From Actinomycetes bacterium (GTDB taxonomy: Bacteria > Actinomycetota > Acidimicrobiia > Spongiisociales > UBA5794): a stretch of DNA of 41,819 nucleotides. Made by a program: the position numbers and the translations under genes. Every line of letters begins with the position of its first letter. Position 1 is the first letter of the stretch. Shown here in pieces: positions 24,339 to 33,112 of this stretch. The DNA lies in NCBI GenBank assembly GCA_024638645.1, contig JAHEJX010000001.1, forward strand, positions 11,268 to 53,086, read 5' to 3'. Under the pieces are notes generated by a model, which saw nothing but the letters and a program-made list of their open reading frames with translations, was not told the DNA's origin and did no database searches.

Positions 24339-26300
24339 GTGGCCGACCAAAAGGCGATCGAAAACCTGCTGCGCGAGGATCGGACTTTCCCGCCTCCTCC
24401 CGAGTTCACGACGCAGGCCAATGCCCAGCCCGGCATCCATGAACGCGCCGCGGCCGACCCAGTCGGCTACTGGAAAGAGGAGGCACTGAGCCGTATCACA
24501 TGGTTCAAGGAGCCAACCGTGATGCTTGATGACTCCAACCCGCCTTTCTACAAGTGGTTCACCGACGGCGAGCTCAACGTGACATACAACTGCATCGACC
24601 GTCACATCGAAGCGGGCGACGGCGACAAGGTTGCCTACTACTGGGAGGGTGAGCCCGGCGACGAGCGGGTCATCACTTATCGCGAGCTCGGCGAAGAAGT
24701 CGGACGTTTCGCGAACGGCTTGAAGTCTCTCGGAGTGGAGAAGGGCGATCGTGTCGCCATCTACATGGGCATGGTTCCCGAGCTGGCAATCGCGATGCTG
24801 GCGTGCGCCCGCATCGGCGCAGCCCATTCGGTGATCTTCGGCGGCTTCTCTTCGGATGCGATTGTCGATCGGGTCGAGGACGCGGCGGCCCATGTGCTCA
24901 TTACCTGCGACGGCTCGTGGCGGCGCGGCAAGGTGGTAGATCTCAAGGGCGCAGCCGACACTGCCATGGAGCGCACCGACTTGATCAAACACTGCATCGT
25001 CCTCGAGCGAACCAAACAGGGTGTCGAGATGGAGAACGGTCGCGACGTCTGGTGGCACGACTTGGTGGCCGACCAGCCGGCGGAGTGCGCGGCCGAGATC
25101 ATGAATGCAGAGGATCTGCTCTACATCCTCTACACGTCCGGCACCACCGGGAAGCCCAAGGGGATCATGCATACGACGGGGGGTTACCTAGCGGGTGCGA
25201 CCTCAACTCACAGCTACGTGTTCGACATCAAGCCGGACGAAGACGTCTACTGGTGCGGCGCGGACATCGGCTGGGTGACCGGCCACACGTACATCGTCTA
25301 CGGCCCTCTTGCCAACAAGACCACGAGCGTCATGTACGAGGGCACTCCCGACTTTCCCGACAAGGATCGGTTGTGGTCGATCATCGAGAAGTACAGGGTC
25401 ACGCAGTTCTATACCGCTCCGACCGCGATCCGGGCTTTCATGAAGTGGGGCGTCGAGTACCCGCAACGCCATGACCTCTCCTCGATCAAGGTGCTTGGCA
25501 CCGTTGGCGAGCCGATCAACCCTGAAGCGTGGATCTGGTACCAGCAAAACATCGGACCGGTCGACGCCCCCATCGTTGACACCTGGTGGCAGACCGAAAC
25601 CGGCTCCATCATGATCTCGCCGCTCCCTGGCGTGACGACCACGAAGCCGGGGACTGCGACGATTGCGATGCCGGGTATCCAGGCGGACGTCGTAGACGAA
25701 GAAGGCAACTCCGTCGGTCGAGGTTCGGGCGGCTTCCTCGTGATCCGTGGACCGTGGCCGTCCATGCTGCGGTCCATCTGGGGCGACGACCAGCGCTTCA
25801 TTGACACGTACTGGTCGCGTTTCGACGGCATCTATTTCGCCGGCGACGGCGCCAAGCTGGACGAGGACGGCTACCTATGGCTGCTCGGCCGCGTCGACGA
25901 CGTGATGCTGGTGTCTGGCCACAACATTTCCACAATGGAGGTCGAGTCGGCGCTCGTGTCGCATCCTTCGGTCGCTGAAGCAGCGGTCGTCGGGCGTAAG
26001 GACGAGCTGACGGGCCAAGCGATTGCTGCCTTCGTATCGTTGCGAAGCGGGTTCGAGGGCAACGACGACCTGCTGAAAGAGCTGCGTGATCACGTAGCCA
26101 ATTCGATCGGTCCGATCGCCAAGCCGGCGAGCATCGTCTTCACACCTGACGTTCCAAAGACACGCTCCGGGAAGATCATGCGCCGATTGCTGCGAGACAT
26201 CTCAGAGCAAAGGCAGCTGGGTGACGTGACGACCTTGGCAAATGCCGACATTGTGTCCGAGATCGCAGAGATGGCGGCGGCGAGCACAAAAGACGACTGA
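24339..26300 (+). CDS. acs: Acetyl-CoA synthetase
   Basis: AMP-forming ligase making acetyl-CoA from acetate, ATP and CoA; 653 aa, normal family length. Seen in order: N-terminal DPVGYWKEEA, the phosphate loop YTSGTTGKPKG, WWQTETGSIM with the Trp that restricts the acyl pocket to acetate or propionate, the hinge region YLWLLGRVDDVMLVSGHN, and PKTRSGKIMRR with catalytic Lys612, the usual site of control by acetylation. GTG 24339 has GAAGGGAG six bases upstream. Confidence 0.94.
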   Translation: MADQKAIENLLREDRTFPPPPEFTTQANAQPGIHERAAADPVGYWKEEALSRITWFKEPTVMLDDSNPPFYKWFTDGELNVTYNCIDRHIEAGDGDKVAYYWEGEPGDERVITYRELGEEVGRFANGLKSLGVEKGDRVAIYMGMVPELAIAMLACARIGAAHSVIFGGFSSDAIVDRVEDAAAHVLITCDGSWRRGKVVDLKGAADTAMERTDLIKHCIVLERTKQGVEMENGRDVWWHDLVADQPAECAAEIMNAEDLLYILYTSGTTGKPKGIMHTTGGYLAGATSTHSYVFDIKPDEDVYWCGADIGWVTGHTYIVYGPLANKTTSVMYEGTPDFPDKDRLWSIIEKYRVTQFYTAPTAIRAFMKWGVEYPQRHDLSSIKVLGTVGEPINPEAWIWYQQNIGPVDAPIVDTWWQTETGSIMISPLPGVTTTKPGTATIAMPGIQADVVDEEGNSVGRGSGGFLVIRGPWPSMLRSIWGDDQRFIDTYWSRFDGIYFAGDGAKLDEDGYLWLLGRVDDVMLVSGHNISTMEVESALVSHPSVAEAAVVGRKDELTGQAIAAFVSLRSGFEGNDDLLKELRDHVANSIGPIAKPASIVFTPDVPKTRSGKIMRRLLRDISEQRQLGDVTTLANADIVSEIAEMAAASTKDD

Positions 26301-26368
26301 GAGCCTTCGCCTCTAGCCGAATCTCCAACGGAGCCCGACGATTGATTCGTTAGCCCTAGGAGGTAGCA

Positions 26369-26992
26369 ATGGCTAGGCGGGCGTACCTTTCGCGGTTGAT
26401 CGTTCTCCTTTTGATATTGGCGGCGCTGTCGTCCTGCAATGATTCGAATCCGGACGAAGGGCTTGAACAACAACTCGCCGCGGTTACCGCTGAACGAGAC
26501 AGCGCGAACGATCAGCTTGTGGCAATCACAGCGGAACGTGATGCTTTTGAGGTCGAGCTGGCATCACTGGCTGGCCGCTACGACAAGACTATGGAGGTCA
26601 AGACTGCCATTCGAGCCATTCTCGACAGTCCTGCAGACTTCGGGAGCGAGGACGAAGTCACTGACTTGCTGGCGACGTACGCCACGCCCACTGCACAGAT
26701 GGCGGACGACGTATTTGGCGCCATTGGGATGCGAGAAGCTTGGTATCGCACGCTTTATGGCGACCAAATGGACGCGACTATCAAAGTGTGGCACCAGTGG
26801 GTTGCTGCCGACGGCTCACAATCAGGCTCGATCTGGGTGTGGGAAGGGCTCAACCAGGCAGGAAATGAGTTCGAGCTTATTGGTGTCGCCCTCGACACTC
26901 ACGACGTGGACGGATTGGTGGAGCACGAGCTTGTCATCTATCCATATTCTCATGCATACGTGTGGGGGGCCGTCGTCGGCGCAGGGACATAG
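26369..26992 (+). CDS. Lipoprotein with coiled coil and a C-terminal globular domain
   Basis: 207 aa. Signal peptide with lipobox ALSSC, so lipid attachment at Cys23. Two near-identical segments (AAVTAERDSANDQL and VAITAERDAFEVEL, about 37-64) form a short coiled coil. The remaining 130 residues, rich in aromatics (AWYRTLYGD, IKVWHQWVAADG), look like an NTF2/SnoaL-type cone fold, which is an impression from pattern only. AGGAGGT sits 4-5 bases before the ATG, an unusually strong ribosome site for this window. Function unknown. Confidence 0.8.
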   Translation: MARRAYLSRLIVLLLILAALSSCNDSNPDEGLEQQLAAVTAERDSANDQLVAITAERDAFEVELASLAGRYDKTMEVKTAIRAILDSPADFGSEDEVTDLLATYATPTAQMADDVFGAIGMREAWYRTLYGDQMDATIKVWHQWVAADGSQSGSIWVWEGLNQAGNEFELIGVALDTHDVDGLVEHELVIYPYSHAYVWGAVVGAGT

Positions 26993-27018
26993 CGCTCAGC
27001 TGGTATTCGCTATCTTGG

Positions 27019-27783
27019 CTACTCGGCCACGTATCGGGGATAAGCCTTCTTTGCGTCTCTGGCTTCGCCCAGGTCCACATCCACCGTCGCGAACGGTTCC
27101 ATATCGCTTGTTGTCGCCAGGACGTTGCCGTTGGGATCGATGATCCAGCCCGAGCCGCCGAACAGGACGCCTTTGGAAACGCCTTGCCGATTCGAGCTGA
27201 TGCAGAATGCGCCACTCATCACTGCGGCTGCTCGCCCTCCCGCCATCCATTTGGAGACGGTCTTGCCTTCAGTCGCCCTTGGTACAAGGAGCAGGTCGAC
27301 GCCTTGCTCGGCGAAACCGCGAGCGTGTTCTGTGAACCACATGTCGGTGCAGATCATGAAGCCGGCGGTCCCCTCTTCCATTGGCATGGCTTCGAAAGAC
27401 TTGGTGGGAGAGCGGCGATACCAGGTGGCCTCCCAGAACCCCGGCTCGTCCGGCAGGTAGTACTTGAGGTGCGCCGGGACGTAGCCGCTCGATTGCGACC
27501 ACAGGAACGCTTCGTTGTAGGGCACGCCATCGTGGAGCTCGGGTCGGCTGCCCGCCACGATTGCGCCCCCAAGCTCGCCGAGCCGTGCGATCCACTCATC
27601 GTGTCTTTCGACGGCCTGGCGCCACACAGAGCTATCAGCGTCATCGGTTGCGGCCAGCCACGGAGCAAATGGCATCTCGCCGAGAACGACGAGTTCACTG
27701 CGGTTCGCCGTGCAGTGGTCGACGAGGGCCGCCCACTCATCTTCAGGCGTCGCGTCTGAGATTTGGACGACAGTCACTCGCAT
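27019..27783 (-). CDS. Carbon-nitrogen hydrolase (nitrilase superfamily)
   Basis: Predicted amidase of 254 aa with the complete triad: Glu36 (LGEMPF), Lys107 (HLKYYLP) and Cys145 (MICTDMWF). A second Glu near the Cys-containing strand supports hydrolase function. Closest in pattern to N-carbamoyl-putrescine or omega-amidase branches; the substrate is unknown. TACAGT seven bases before the ATG suggests its own leaderless promoter, though it follows the gamma-glutamyltransferase gene by only 18 bp. Confidence 0.88.
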   Translation of the reverse strand: MRVTVVQISDATPEDEWAALVDHCTANRSELVVLGEMPFAPWLAATDDADSSVWRQAVERHDEWIARLGELGGAIVAGSRPELHDGVPYNEAFLWSQSSGYVPAHLKYYLPDEPGFWEATWYRRSPTKSFEAMPMEEGTAGFMICTDMWFTEHARGFAEQGVDLLLVPRATEGKTVSKWMAGGRAAAVMSGAFCISSNRQGVSKGVLFGGSGWIIDPNGNVLATTSDMEPFATVDVDLGEARDAKKAYPRYVAE

Positions 27784-27790
27784 CGGCGGG

Positions 27791-27796
27791 ACTGTA
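27791..27796 (-). promoter_or_regulatory. -10 element (TACAGT) of the amidase gene
   Basis: TACAGT on the minus strand, seven bases (CCCGCCG) before ATG 27783. Confidence 0.5.
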
Positions 27797-27801
27797 ACTG
27801 A

Positions 27802-29406
27802 CTAGCGGGTCAGAGCAGCTGATGTGCTGACTCGAGGATCGACGCTGGCGAATGCCTCGCCATCATCGACGCCGATGACACTCATCGGACCCCAGCCCGG
27901 GTTCCAATCGGACACTCGCTCGACGGTTTGTCCGCGTGCTTCCAGCCCCGCGACGACAGGAGTGGGTGTACGTTCCTCCACCTTCAGGACCGGCGTCGCT
28001 CCAGGTCCCCAACCGTCGAGTTGCCAGCGCGGTAAAGGCTGGCCGAGCGCTCGCGGAGCGTCGCTATAGAGAAGGTGCGCGGCTAATTGAATCAACAGCT
28101 GGGGCTGGTATTGGCCGCCCCGGGTTCCAAGCATCATCCGCAGCTCTTGGCTCCGTGTCCAGATGGTCGGCGCCAGGGTGTGCAAAGGCCGCCGACCCGG
28201 CATCAGCTCGTTGGGGTGGCCGTCCCTGAGGTTGAATCCGCCGCCACGGTTTTGCAGGAAGACCCCGGTGCCGTCGGCCGAGATGCCGGCGCCGATTCCG
28301 GCAAAGTTGGACTGGATGAGAGATACGCCGAGGCCGGTGCCGTCTCTGGTACATAGAAATGCGGTGCCGCCGGGTGCCGGCGCAGGACTCGGCCAGCTAG
28401 CCGCACTTTCTAGGCTCAAGTTCGCTAGACGTTGGGCAAGTCGTGCTGGTGCAAGCAAATCCGCCGGGTCCATCGGTGCGGTTGCGGGATCGGCAACCAG
28501 ATCGTCCCTTTCCCAGGCAACGGCGCGATATGCCTCGACTGCGGCGTGGACATATGCCGGATCAGCCGGATCGGTCGGTGGTCGCAACCTCTCGAAGAGC
28601 CAGAGGGCAGCCAAGGTCAAGTATCCCTGCGTGTTTGGCGGCACCGTCCAACCTGTGAGGCCGAATAGGTCCACCCCGATGGGCTCCACCCAGTCGACGG
28701 TGGTAGCTGCCAGATCGTCGACCGTCAGCCCGCCATCTGTCACCGCGGCGATAGCCCCCGCGACCTTGCCGCGGTAGAAGGCGTCCGGGCCGAAATCTGC
28801 GATCGCGGCGAGTGTTCGTGCGAGGTCGGGTCGGCGGATGGATTCGCCGGCCGTAGCGGCCACACCTCCCGGGTAGAGCGCTTGCGCCGACGACTGCCCC
28901 CCGATCATTTCGGCCAACCGGATGAGCGACCCCGCGAGCTCGGGAGACACGGGGAAACCGTTGCTCGCCAGCTCGATCGCCGGCCCAAGCGAGGTTGACA
29001 GCGGCACTGCGCCGTGCCTTGTTGCCAGCTCGGCCCACCCCGCAACGCAGCCGGGACTGGTGATGGTCCATGGGTGTCGGTAGGGCATTTCAGCATAGGT
29101 CTGTCGCAGTTTCTCAGCCGAGACACCAGCGCCTGCTCTTCCGGACGCATTGAGGCATAGCGGCTTGTCATCCCCGGGGCGGTGAATGAGTGCAAAGAGG
29201 TCGCCGCCGATGCCACATGTGTCCGGGGCAACCACTCCCTGCACTGCGTTGGCGGCGATTGCACCATCCACTGCGTTGCCGCCCCTTTCCATGACCTCGA
29301 GGGCGGCATGGCTCGCCAGGAAGTGGGGAGATGCGACGTAGGCGGCCTCCAGCGAGCCGGAAACGAGGAGAGTTGCTGCTGGAGATCTGGGTGGTGGTTG
29401 GTTCAC
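27802..29406 (-). CDS. Gamma-glutamyltransferase-like Ntn hydrolase
   Basis: 534 aa, self-processing Ntn hydrolase: it should split before the nucleophile Thr348 (GGTAFLCTRDG; T348 aligns with Thr391 of the E. coli enzyme and the Asp of CTRD with Asp398). The large-subunit start ERGGNAVDGAIAAN and CGIGGDLFALIH and the small-subunit TRGGQYQPQ are family features. No signal peptide is seen, unlike periplasmic or secreted GGTs, so it would be cytosolic. The residues after the nucleophile differ from the common TTHxSVVD, so the substrate may not be glutathione. GTGA overlap with the preceding gene. Confidence 0.88.
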   Translation of the reverse strand: MNQPPPRSPAATLLVSGSLEAAYVASPHFLASHAALEVMERGGNAVDGAIAANAVQGVVAPDTCGIGGDLFALIHRPGDDKPLCLNASGRAGAGVSAEKLRQTYAEMPYRHPWTITSPGCVAGWAELATRHGAVPLSTSLGPAIELASNGFPVSPELAGSLIRLAEMIGGQSSAQALYPGGVAATAGESIRRPDLARTLAAIADFGPDAFYRGKVAGAIAAVTDGGLTVDDLAATTVDWVEPIGVDLFGLTGWTVPPNTQGYLTLAALWLFERLRPPTDPADPAYVHAAVEAYRAVAWERDDLVADPATAPMDPADLLAPARLAQRLANLSLESAASWPSPAPAPGGTAFLCTRDGTGLGVSLIQSNFAGIGAGISADGTGVFLQNRGGGFNLRDGHPNELMPGRRPLHTLAPTIWTRSQELRMMLGTRGGQYQPQLLIQLAAHLLYSDAPRALGQPLPRWQLDGWGPGATPVLKVEERTPTPVVAGLEARGQTVERVSDWNPGWGPMSVIGVDDGEAFASVDPRVSTSAALTR

Positions 29407-30029
29407 TCGGAGAGAGTAGGCAGCCTGCGGTTGAGCGCGTCAAGCACCGCCTTGACCGCAGCTTCCGCTTCGTCCTCGCCGGCCACGGCCGACCCGACGG
29501 CCATCTCGTTTTCCTGTGAGGTGCCGCCGACCACTACCGCGATTGCAACTCTGCGCATGCCGACTGTGGCGATACCGATCGAGTCCAAGACCAACGGTGG
29601 CAGATTCACGAACATCTGGTCGAGTGCATCGAGTGCAGCCTCACCGACCAAACGAGGTCGGGCCGACGCTGCGATCGGCCCCGTCGCGGTGCCCGTGTGG
29701 TCGCCCGTCTGCCAAGCCAGCGTGACAGCGACCGTAGTTCGTGGACCGTCTGCCTGATCGCGAATGTCGACGAGTCGGGGTCGAGAGGTCGCCTGAGCGG
29801 CAACCGATTGCGCCGCGAGCTGGACCACTGAGATTACGCGCCTGTCGATGTTGGCGCCGTATCTAGCCATCGCCAGCGACTGTACGTCGCGCACAACCTG
29901 CTTCGGAGGCTTTGATGCCGCGGCGAGGATGTGCACCTCGGCCACTCTGTCGCCCTCGTTTACTACCCGTACTGCGTCGACTGAGTCCAACCGACTCAGG
30001 GTCTCTTCCAGTTCCTGAAAGTCCAGCAA
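29403..30029 (-). CDS. Conserved hypothetical protein
   Basis: 208 aa from TTG 30029, which has GGGAGG six bases upstream and begins directly with the structured LDFQELEETLSRLDSVDAV; ATG 30116 or a start at 30164 would add a basic N-terminal extension. Central part SKPPKQVVRDVQSLAMARYG and RRVISVVQL, C-terminal AVAGEDEAEAAVKAVLDAL; an alternation of strands and helices without a recognisable active site. I recall similar sequences in other actinobacteria but no assigned function. It overlaps the GGT-like gene by four bases, so the two are cotranslated. Confidence 0.7.
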   Translation of the reverse strand: MLDFQELEETLSRLDSVDAVRVVNEGDRVAEVHILAAASKPPKQVVRDVQSLAMARYGANIDRRVISVVQLAAQSVAAQATSRPRLVDIRDQADGPRTTVAVTLAWQTGDHTGTATGPIAASARPRLVGEAALDALDQMFVNLPPLVLDSIGIATVGMRRVAIAVVVGGTSQENEMAVGSAVAGEDEAEAAVKAVLDALNRRLPTLSE

Positions 30030-30182
30030 ATCCGCCCTCCCGTGGCGGCGTAGCGTAGCGAGCGATAACGGGGAGTGGCAGAAGGTCGCGATTTTCGTTC
30101 TTGCCAGTGCCCCCATGTGGGGGTTATCTTGTGGTCGTGATCGGGAGTGGGAACCTCCGATCATGGGCCTGTGGGTGGGCTT

Positions 30183-30317
30183 GAGATGTTGTCGCTAGCA
30201 GCATCTCATGTCGGGGATAGGCGTGCACATAGACATTTGAAGGCGTCCCTGCGACCTAACCGTTGCGGGATGGGGGTGGACGCCCGGAGCTGCTTAGACG
30301 ACTCGGAAGCGATTCCG
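30183..30317 (+). other. Structured leader region before the HD-domain genes
   Basis: Part of the 526-bp stretch between the hypothetical gene (start 30029) and the HD-GYP gene (30556). Predicted stems: GAGATGTTG/CAGCATCTC (30183-30191/30199-30207), GGCGTCC/GGACGCC (30242-30248/30278-30284) enclosing CTGCGAC/GTTGCGG (30249-30255/30262-30268), and CGGAA-GCGA-TTCCG (30304-30317) with a GNRA loop. It does not match the c-di-GMP-I consensus. The rest of the gap holds a small reading frame (30401-30490) and nothing else I can support. A cis-regulatory RNA is possible. Confidence 0.3.
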
Positions 30318-30400
30318 TCCTCAGCGGAGCGGATACAACGACTCGATTCGGCGACAGAGATGCCGTTGTCGAGATCAACATCCTGAGGATGATTCCAACC

Positions 30401-30490
30401 GTGAAAAGCCGTTTGGTAAAGCTCGCGTTGACCCTTGGCAGCGTTCTGACCGCAATTTTGGCAGGCGCCGCAAGTTTTAAAGTTGGTTAA
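30401..30490 (+). CDS. Small membrane peptide upstream of the HD-GYP gene
   Basis: 29 codons from GTG 30401 (GAGGA ten bases upstream; ATG 30389 would add four residues). The peptide starts MKSRLVKLAL, has a hydrophobic helix (LTLGSVLTAILAGAASF) and ends KVG. The basic start and single helix suggest a membrane-inserted small protein or a leader peptide; it ends 65 bp before the HD-GYP start. Not recognised, and short enough to be chance. Confidence 0.4.
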   Translation: MKSRLVKLALTLGSVLTAILAGAASFKVG

Positions 30491-30555
30491 TTCGGACTCC
30501 GAGCACTCCGGGCGTTCTGCCCAACTGCCTTCAACGATCTGCAGGCCAGGAACCA

Positions 30556-31899
30556 ATGAATCAGCAGAACATCGCCAGAGAGCGTCGAGTGCGCGTCAAT
30601 CTCGCTGTTTCTTTCGTCGCTGTTGGCGCCGCATTGGTGATCTCGCTGCTCGTCAACGGCGACCTACCCAAACCGGAATGGCTTCTCTTGCTTCTGGCTG
30701 CGGTTGCCTTCTACTTCGACTGGTCTGCCGTCGAAGTCAACGATCATCTCTTCGTCAGCACATCTGCCCTGGTCCAGATCACCGCTGCCGTTGTCTTCTT
30801 CGATTCGAATCCGGTAGTGGCCATGGTTCTCATTGCCGCGGTCAGCTTGTTCCAGCCCGCCGACTTCCGCGAACGGAGATGGTTCCAGCCTTCTGTGAAC
30901 TTCGGCCAGCTCGTGCTGACGGCGGCCGCTGCGGCTTTTGTGTTCGCCTACCTGGCACCTGAAACCGAGCTGACTGCGCAGAACCTTCCCCAGTTCGTAG
31001 GTGCGGCGGTTGCGGCCTCGGTGGTCCACGGTTTCGTCAACTTCACGCTTGTTCAGTTCATTTTGAAGACCGTTTACGGGTCTAGCCACGTCCGGCAGTG
31101 GTCGAATATGCTCAGCATCACGCTCCCGTATCTCGGCACAGGAGCGCTCGCCGCGCTACTTGGTGGCGCATATCGACTCATTGGGGCGGAAACGTTGCCC
31201 CTGATATTCGTTGTGTTCTTCGTATCCCAGATGACCTTCGTTTCGTACTCGCGTCTGCGGGAGGCGCAGGACTCCACTCTGCGTGGCTTCGTCAAGGCCC
31301 TCGAAGCGAAGGACCTGTACACCCGCGGGCACACCGAACGAGTCGCCTATTTCTCAGATCTCATTGGAACGAAGATGGGTTTCAACGGCACTCGCCTCGA
31401 ACGTTTGCGGTGGGCTGCCTTGATCCACGATGTGGGCAAGCTTGCGGTTCCCCGCGATCTCATCCGCAAGCGGGCCAGGCTTTCAGGCGAGGAGTACGAG
31501 CAGATGCAGAAGCACGTGCATCTAGTCGAGGACCTGCTGGCCGAGGTCGACTTCCTGCAGCCCATGGTCGAAATCGCAGCCCATCATCATGCTCACTACG
31601 ACGGCAATGGATACCACGGAGGACATGAGCACCCCGGAACGCCATCGCTCGAAGCGCGGATCCTTGCGGTTGCGGACTCGTTCGACGCTATGACCTCGAC
31701 ACGGTCGTATCGGGTAGCGCTTTCTCAGGAGTACGCGTTCCGCGAGCTTCGTCGCCATGCCGGTAGCCAGTTCGACCCCGACGTAGTCGAGGCTCTGATC
31801 GAGATCATCGGGTCGCGGGGCGAAACCTACGGCTCTCCGGATGTGGACAGCGAGGAGGAGGCGCGCGAGCGGGCAGAGGGGATTCGTCTAGATGGCTGA
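30556..31899 (+). CDS. Membrane HD-GYP domain protein (putative c-di-GMP phosphodiesterase)
   Basis: 447 aa. About seven transmembrane segments in residues 17-230, then an HD-GYP domain (about 245-410): GHTERVAYFS, LIHDVGKLAVP, and HHHAHYDGNGYHGG where the canonical HHExxDGxGYP carries Glu-to-His and Pro-to-His changes; then ILAVADSFDAMTSTRSYR. Metal-binding His and Asp positions remain, so hydrolysis of cyclic di-GMP is plausible but the altered GYP signature leaves it open. An acidic tail follows. It overlaps the next HD gene by eight bases, so both are probably cotranslated. Confidence 0.87.
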   Translation: MNQQNIARERRVRVNLAVSFVAVGAALVISLLVNGDLPKPEWLLLLLAAVAFYFDWSAVEVNDHLFVSTSALVQITAAVVFFDSNPVVAMVLIAAVSLFQPADFRERRWFQPSVNFGQLVLTAAAAAFVFAYLAPETELTAQNLPQFVGAAVAASVVHGFVNFTLVQFILKTVYGSSHVRQWSNMLSITLPYLGTGALAALLGGAYRLIGAETLPLIFVVFFVSQMTFVSYSRLREAQDSTLRGFVKALEAKDLYTRGHTERVAYFSDLIGTKMGFNGTRLERLRWAALIHDVGKLAVPRDLIRKRARLSGEEYEQMQKHVHLVEDLLAEVDFLQPMVEIAAHHHAHYDGNGYHGGHEHPGTPSLEARILAVADSFDAMTSTRSYRVALSQEYAFRELRRHAGSQFDPDVVEALIEIIGSRGETYGSPDVDSEEEARERAEGIRLDG

Positions 31900-33112
31900 A
31901 CGACGCATCAACGGTATCTCAGCCTTTGTCTTCCTGGCGTGCGCTGTATTCGGCGCATGGCTGCTCACCTTGTCACCTGTCGATCCGCCATGGATCTTGC
32001 TCGGGTCCGCAATCATCGCTGCGACTCACCTGATCACCGTTCCCGCACCATCCGGCGAGCATCTCTACCTGGGTATTGGTGCCGCCACCGCAGTGCCGTT
32101 CCTCGTCGACGATCTCGCAACGTTCCTCGCAATCCTCGCTCTCGGCATGGCCTTCGCGTGGGGGGTGTTCGTCGCACAGCGCAACGAACACGTTTTCGCA
32201 GGTCCCCACTTCCTTGCGGAGGTGAGTGCGCTCATGGCGTTTGCGAGCGTCGTTGTGGTCGTCAATGAGCTATCCCCGCGCAACGAGTTCGGAGATCCAA
32301 CGAGCCAGCTTCTGCCGGTCGTGACGGCGGGCATTGTCTGGTTCACCGTGCGCGCGCTCACTCGATCGCTCGTGGGACTCGAACGCGAGGACTTGTCCGC
32401 AAGGTTCCTCTGGTTGCTTGCCCTCGAAGACTGGGCGGCCATTGTAAGTCTATTCACCTCGGGCGCATTGTTCGGGCTGGCGTTCCCTGAGATGCGTTGG
32501 TGGGCCATTCTCCTCGCCCTGGTTCCCTATGCATTCAGCCATCTTGCCTTTGTGCGCTATCACAACACCCGCGTGACGTATGGCCAGACGATTCGAGCGC
32601 TCGCCCAGATTCCCGAAGTCGCCGGGCTCGCCACCATGGGCCACGCAGAGCGCACAGCCGCTGTCGCGGTAGCCATTGCTCGCGATGTCGGAATGCATCC
32701 CGACGAAGTCACCGAACTCGAGTACGCATCACTGATGCACGACATCGGGCGCATCACCCTCAACGAGCCGGCCATTCTGCGGGCGGGCTACACCGACGAG
32801 GATCTGGCGAGATGGGGCGCTCAGATCATCAGCGAGGCACCTTTCCTAGAGCGTGTCGGGACGTTGGTGAAGGAACAGCATCGCCCGTTCCGCTCGGTCG
32901 GCGAAGAGAGGGACGAGACCGTGCCATTGGCCTCGAAGATCATCAAGGTGGCGTCGGCATACGACCAGGCGATCAACGATCAGATGCTCTCGCCGCTTGA
33001 TGCTCTCGAGCTGTTGCACCTTGGGTCAACCTATGACTACGACCCCGAGATCACAGCCTCGCTGCGGCGAGTGATATCAGCCAGGGGCGATCTGCACCCG
33101 GCCAACCTCTAG
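31892..33112 (+). CDS. Membrane HD-domain protein, degenerate HD-GYP
   Basis: 406 aa with the same plan as the preceding protein: about seven transmembrane segments (to residue 225) and a C-terminal HD domain. GHAERTAAVAVAI and SLMHDIGRITLN keep the first His and the HD pair, and KIIKVASAYDQAI corresponds to the later VADxYDA segment, but the HHExxDGxGYP block is reduced to KEQHRPFRSVGEE. It is therefore probably not a cyclic di-GMP phosphodiesterase itself; it may act with its neighbour. Stop overlaps the convergent DUF5317 gene through a shared CTAG. Confidence 0.84.
   Translation: MAERRINGISAFVFLACAVFGAWLLTLSPVDPPWILLGSAIIAATHLITVPAPSGEHLYLGIGAATAVPFLVDDLATFLAILALGMAFAWGVFVAQRNEHVFAGPHFLAEVSALMAFASVVVVVNELSPRNEFGDPTSQLLPVVTAGIVWFTVRALTRSLVGLEREDLSARFLWLLALEDWAAIVSLFTSGALFGLAFPEMRWWAILLALVPYAFSHLAFVRYHNTRVTYGQTIRALAQIPEVAGLATMGHAERTAAVAVAIARDVGMHPDEVTELEYASLMHDIGRITLNEPAILRAGYTDEDLARWGAQIISEAPFLERVGTLVKEQHRPFRSVGEERDETVPLASKIIKVASAYDQAINDQMLSPLDALELLHLGSTYDYDPEITASLRRVISARGDLHPANL

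Noticed and set aside
23745-25172. Long minus-strand frame of 475 codons
   Set aside because: Antisense to the exported protein and acetyl-CoA synthetase, without recognisable motifs.
30183-30317. c-di-GMP-I (GEMM) riboswitch
   Set aside because: The conserved CACGCA, GGGCAAACC and ACGCAAAGCC blocks are absent, although the region is structured and precedes an HD-GYP gene.
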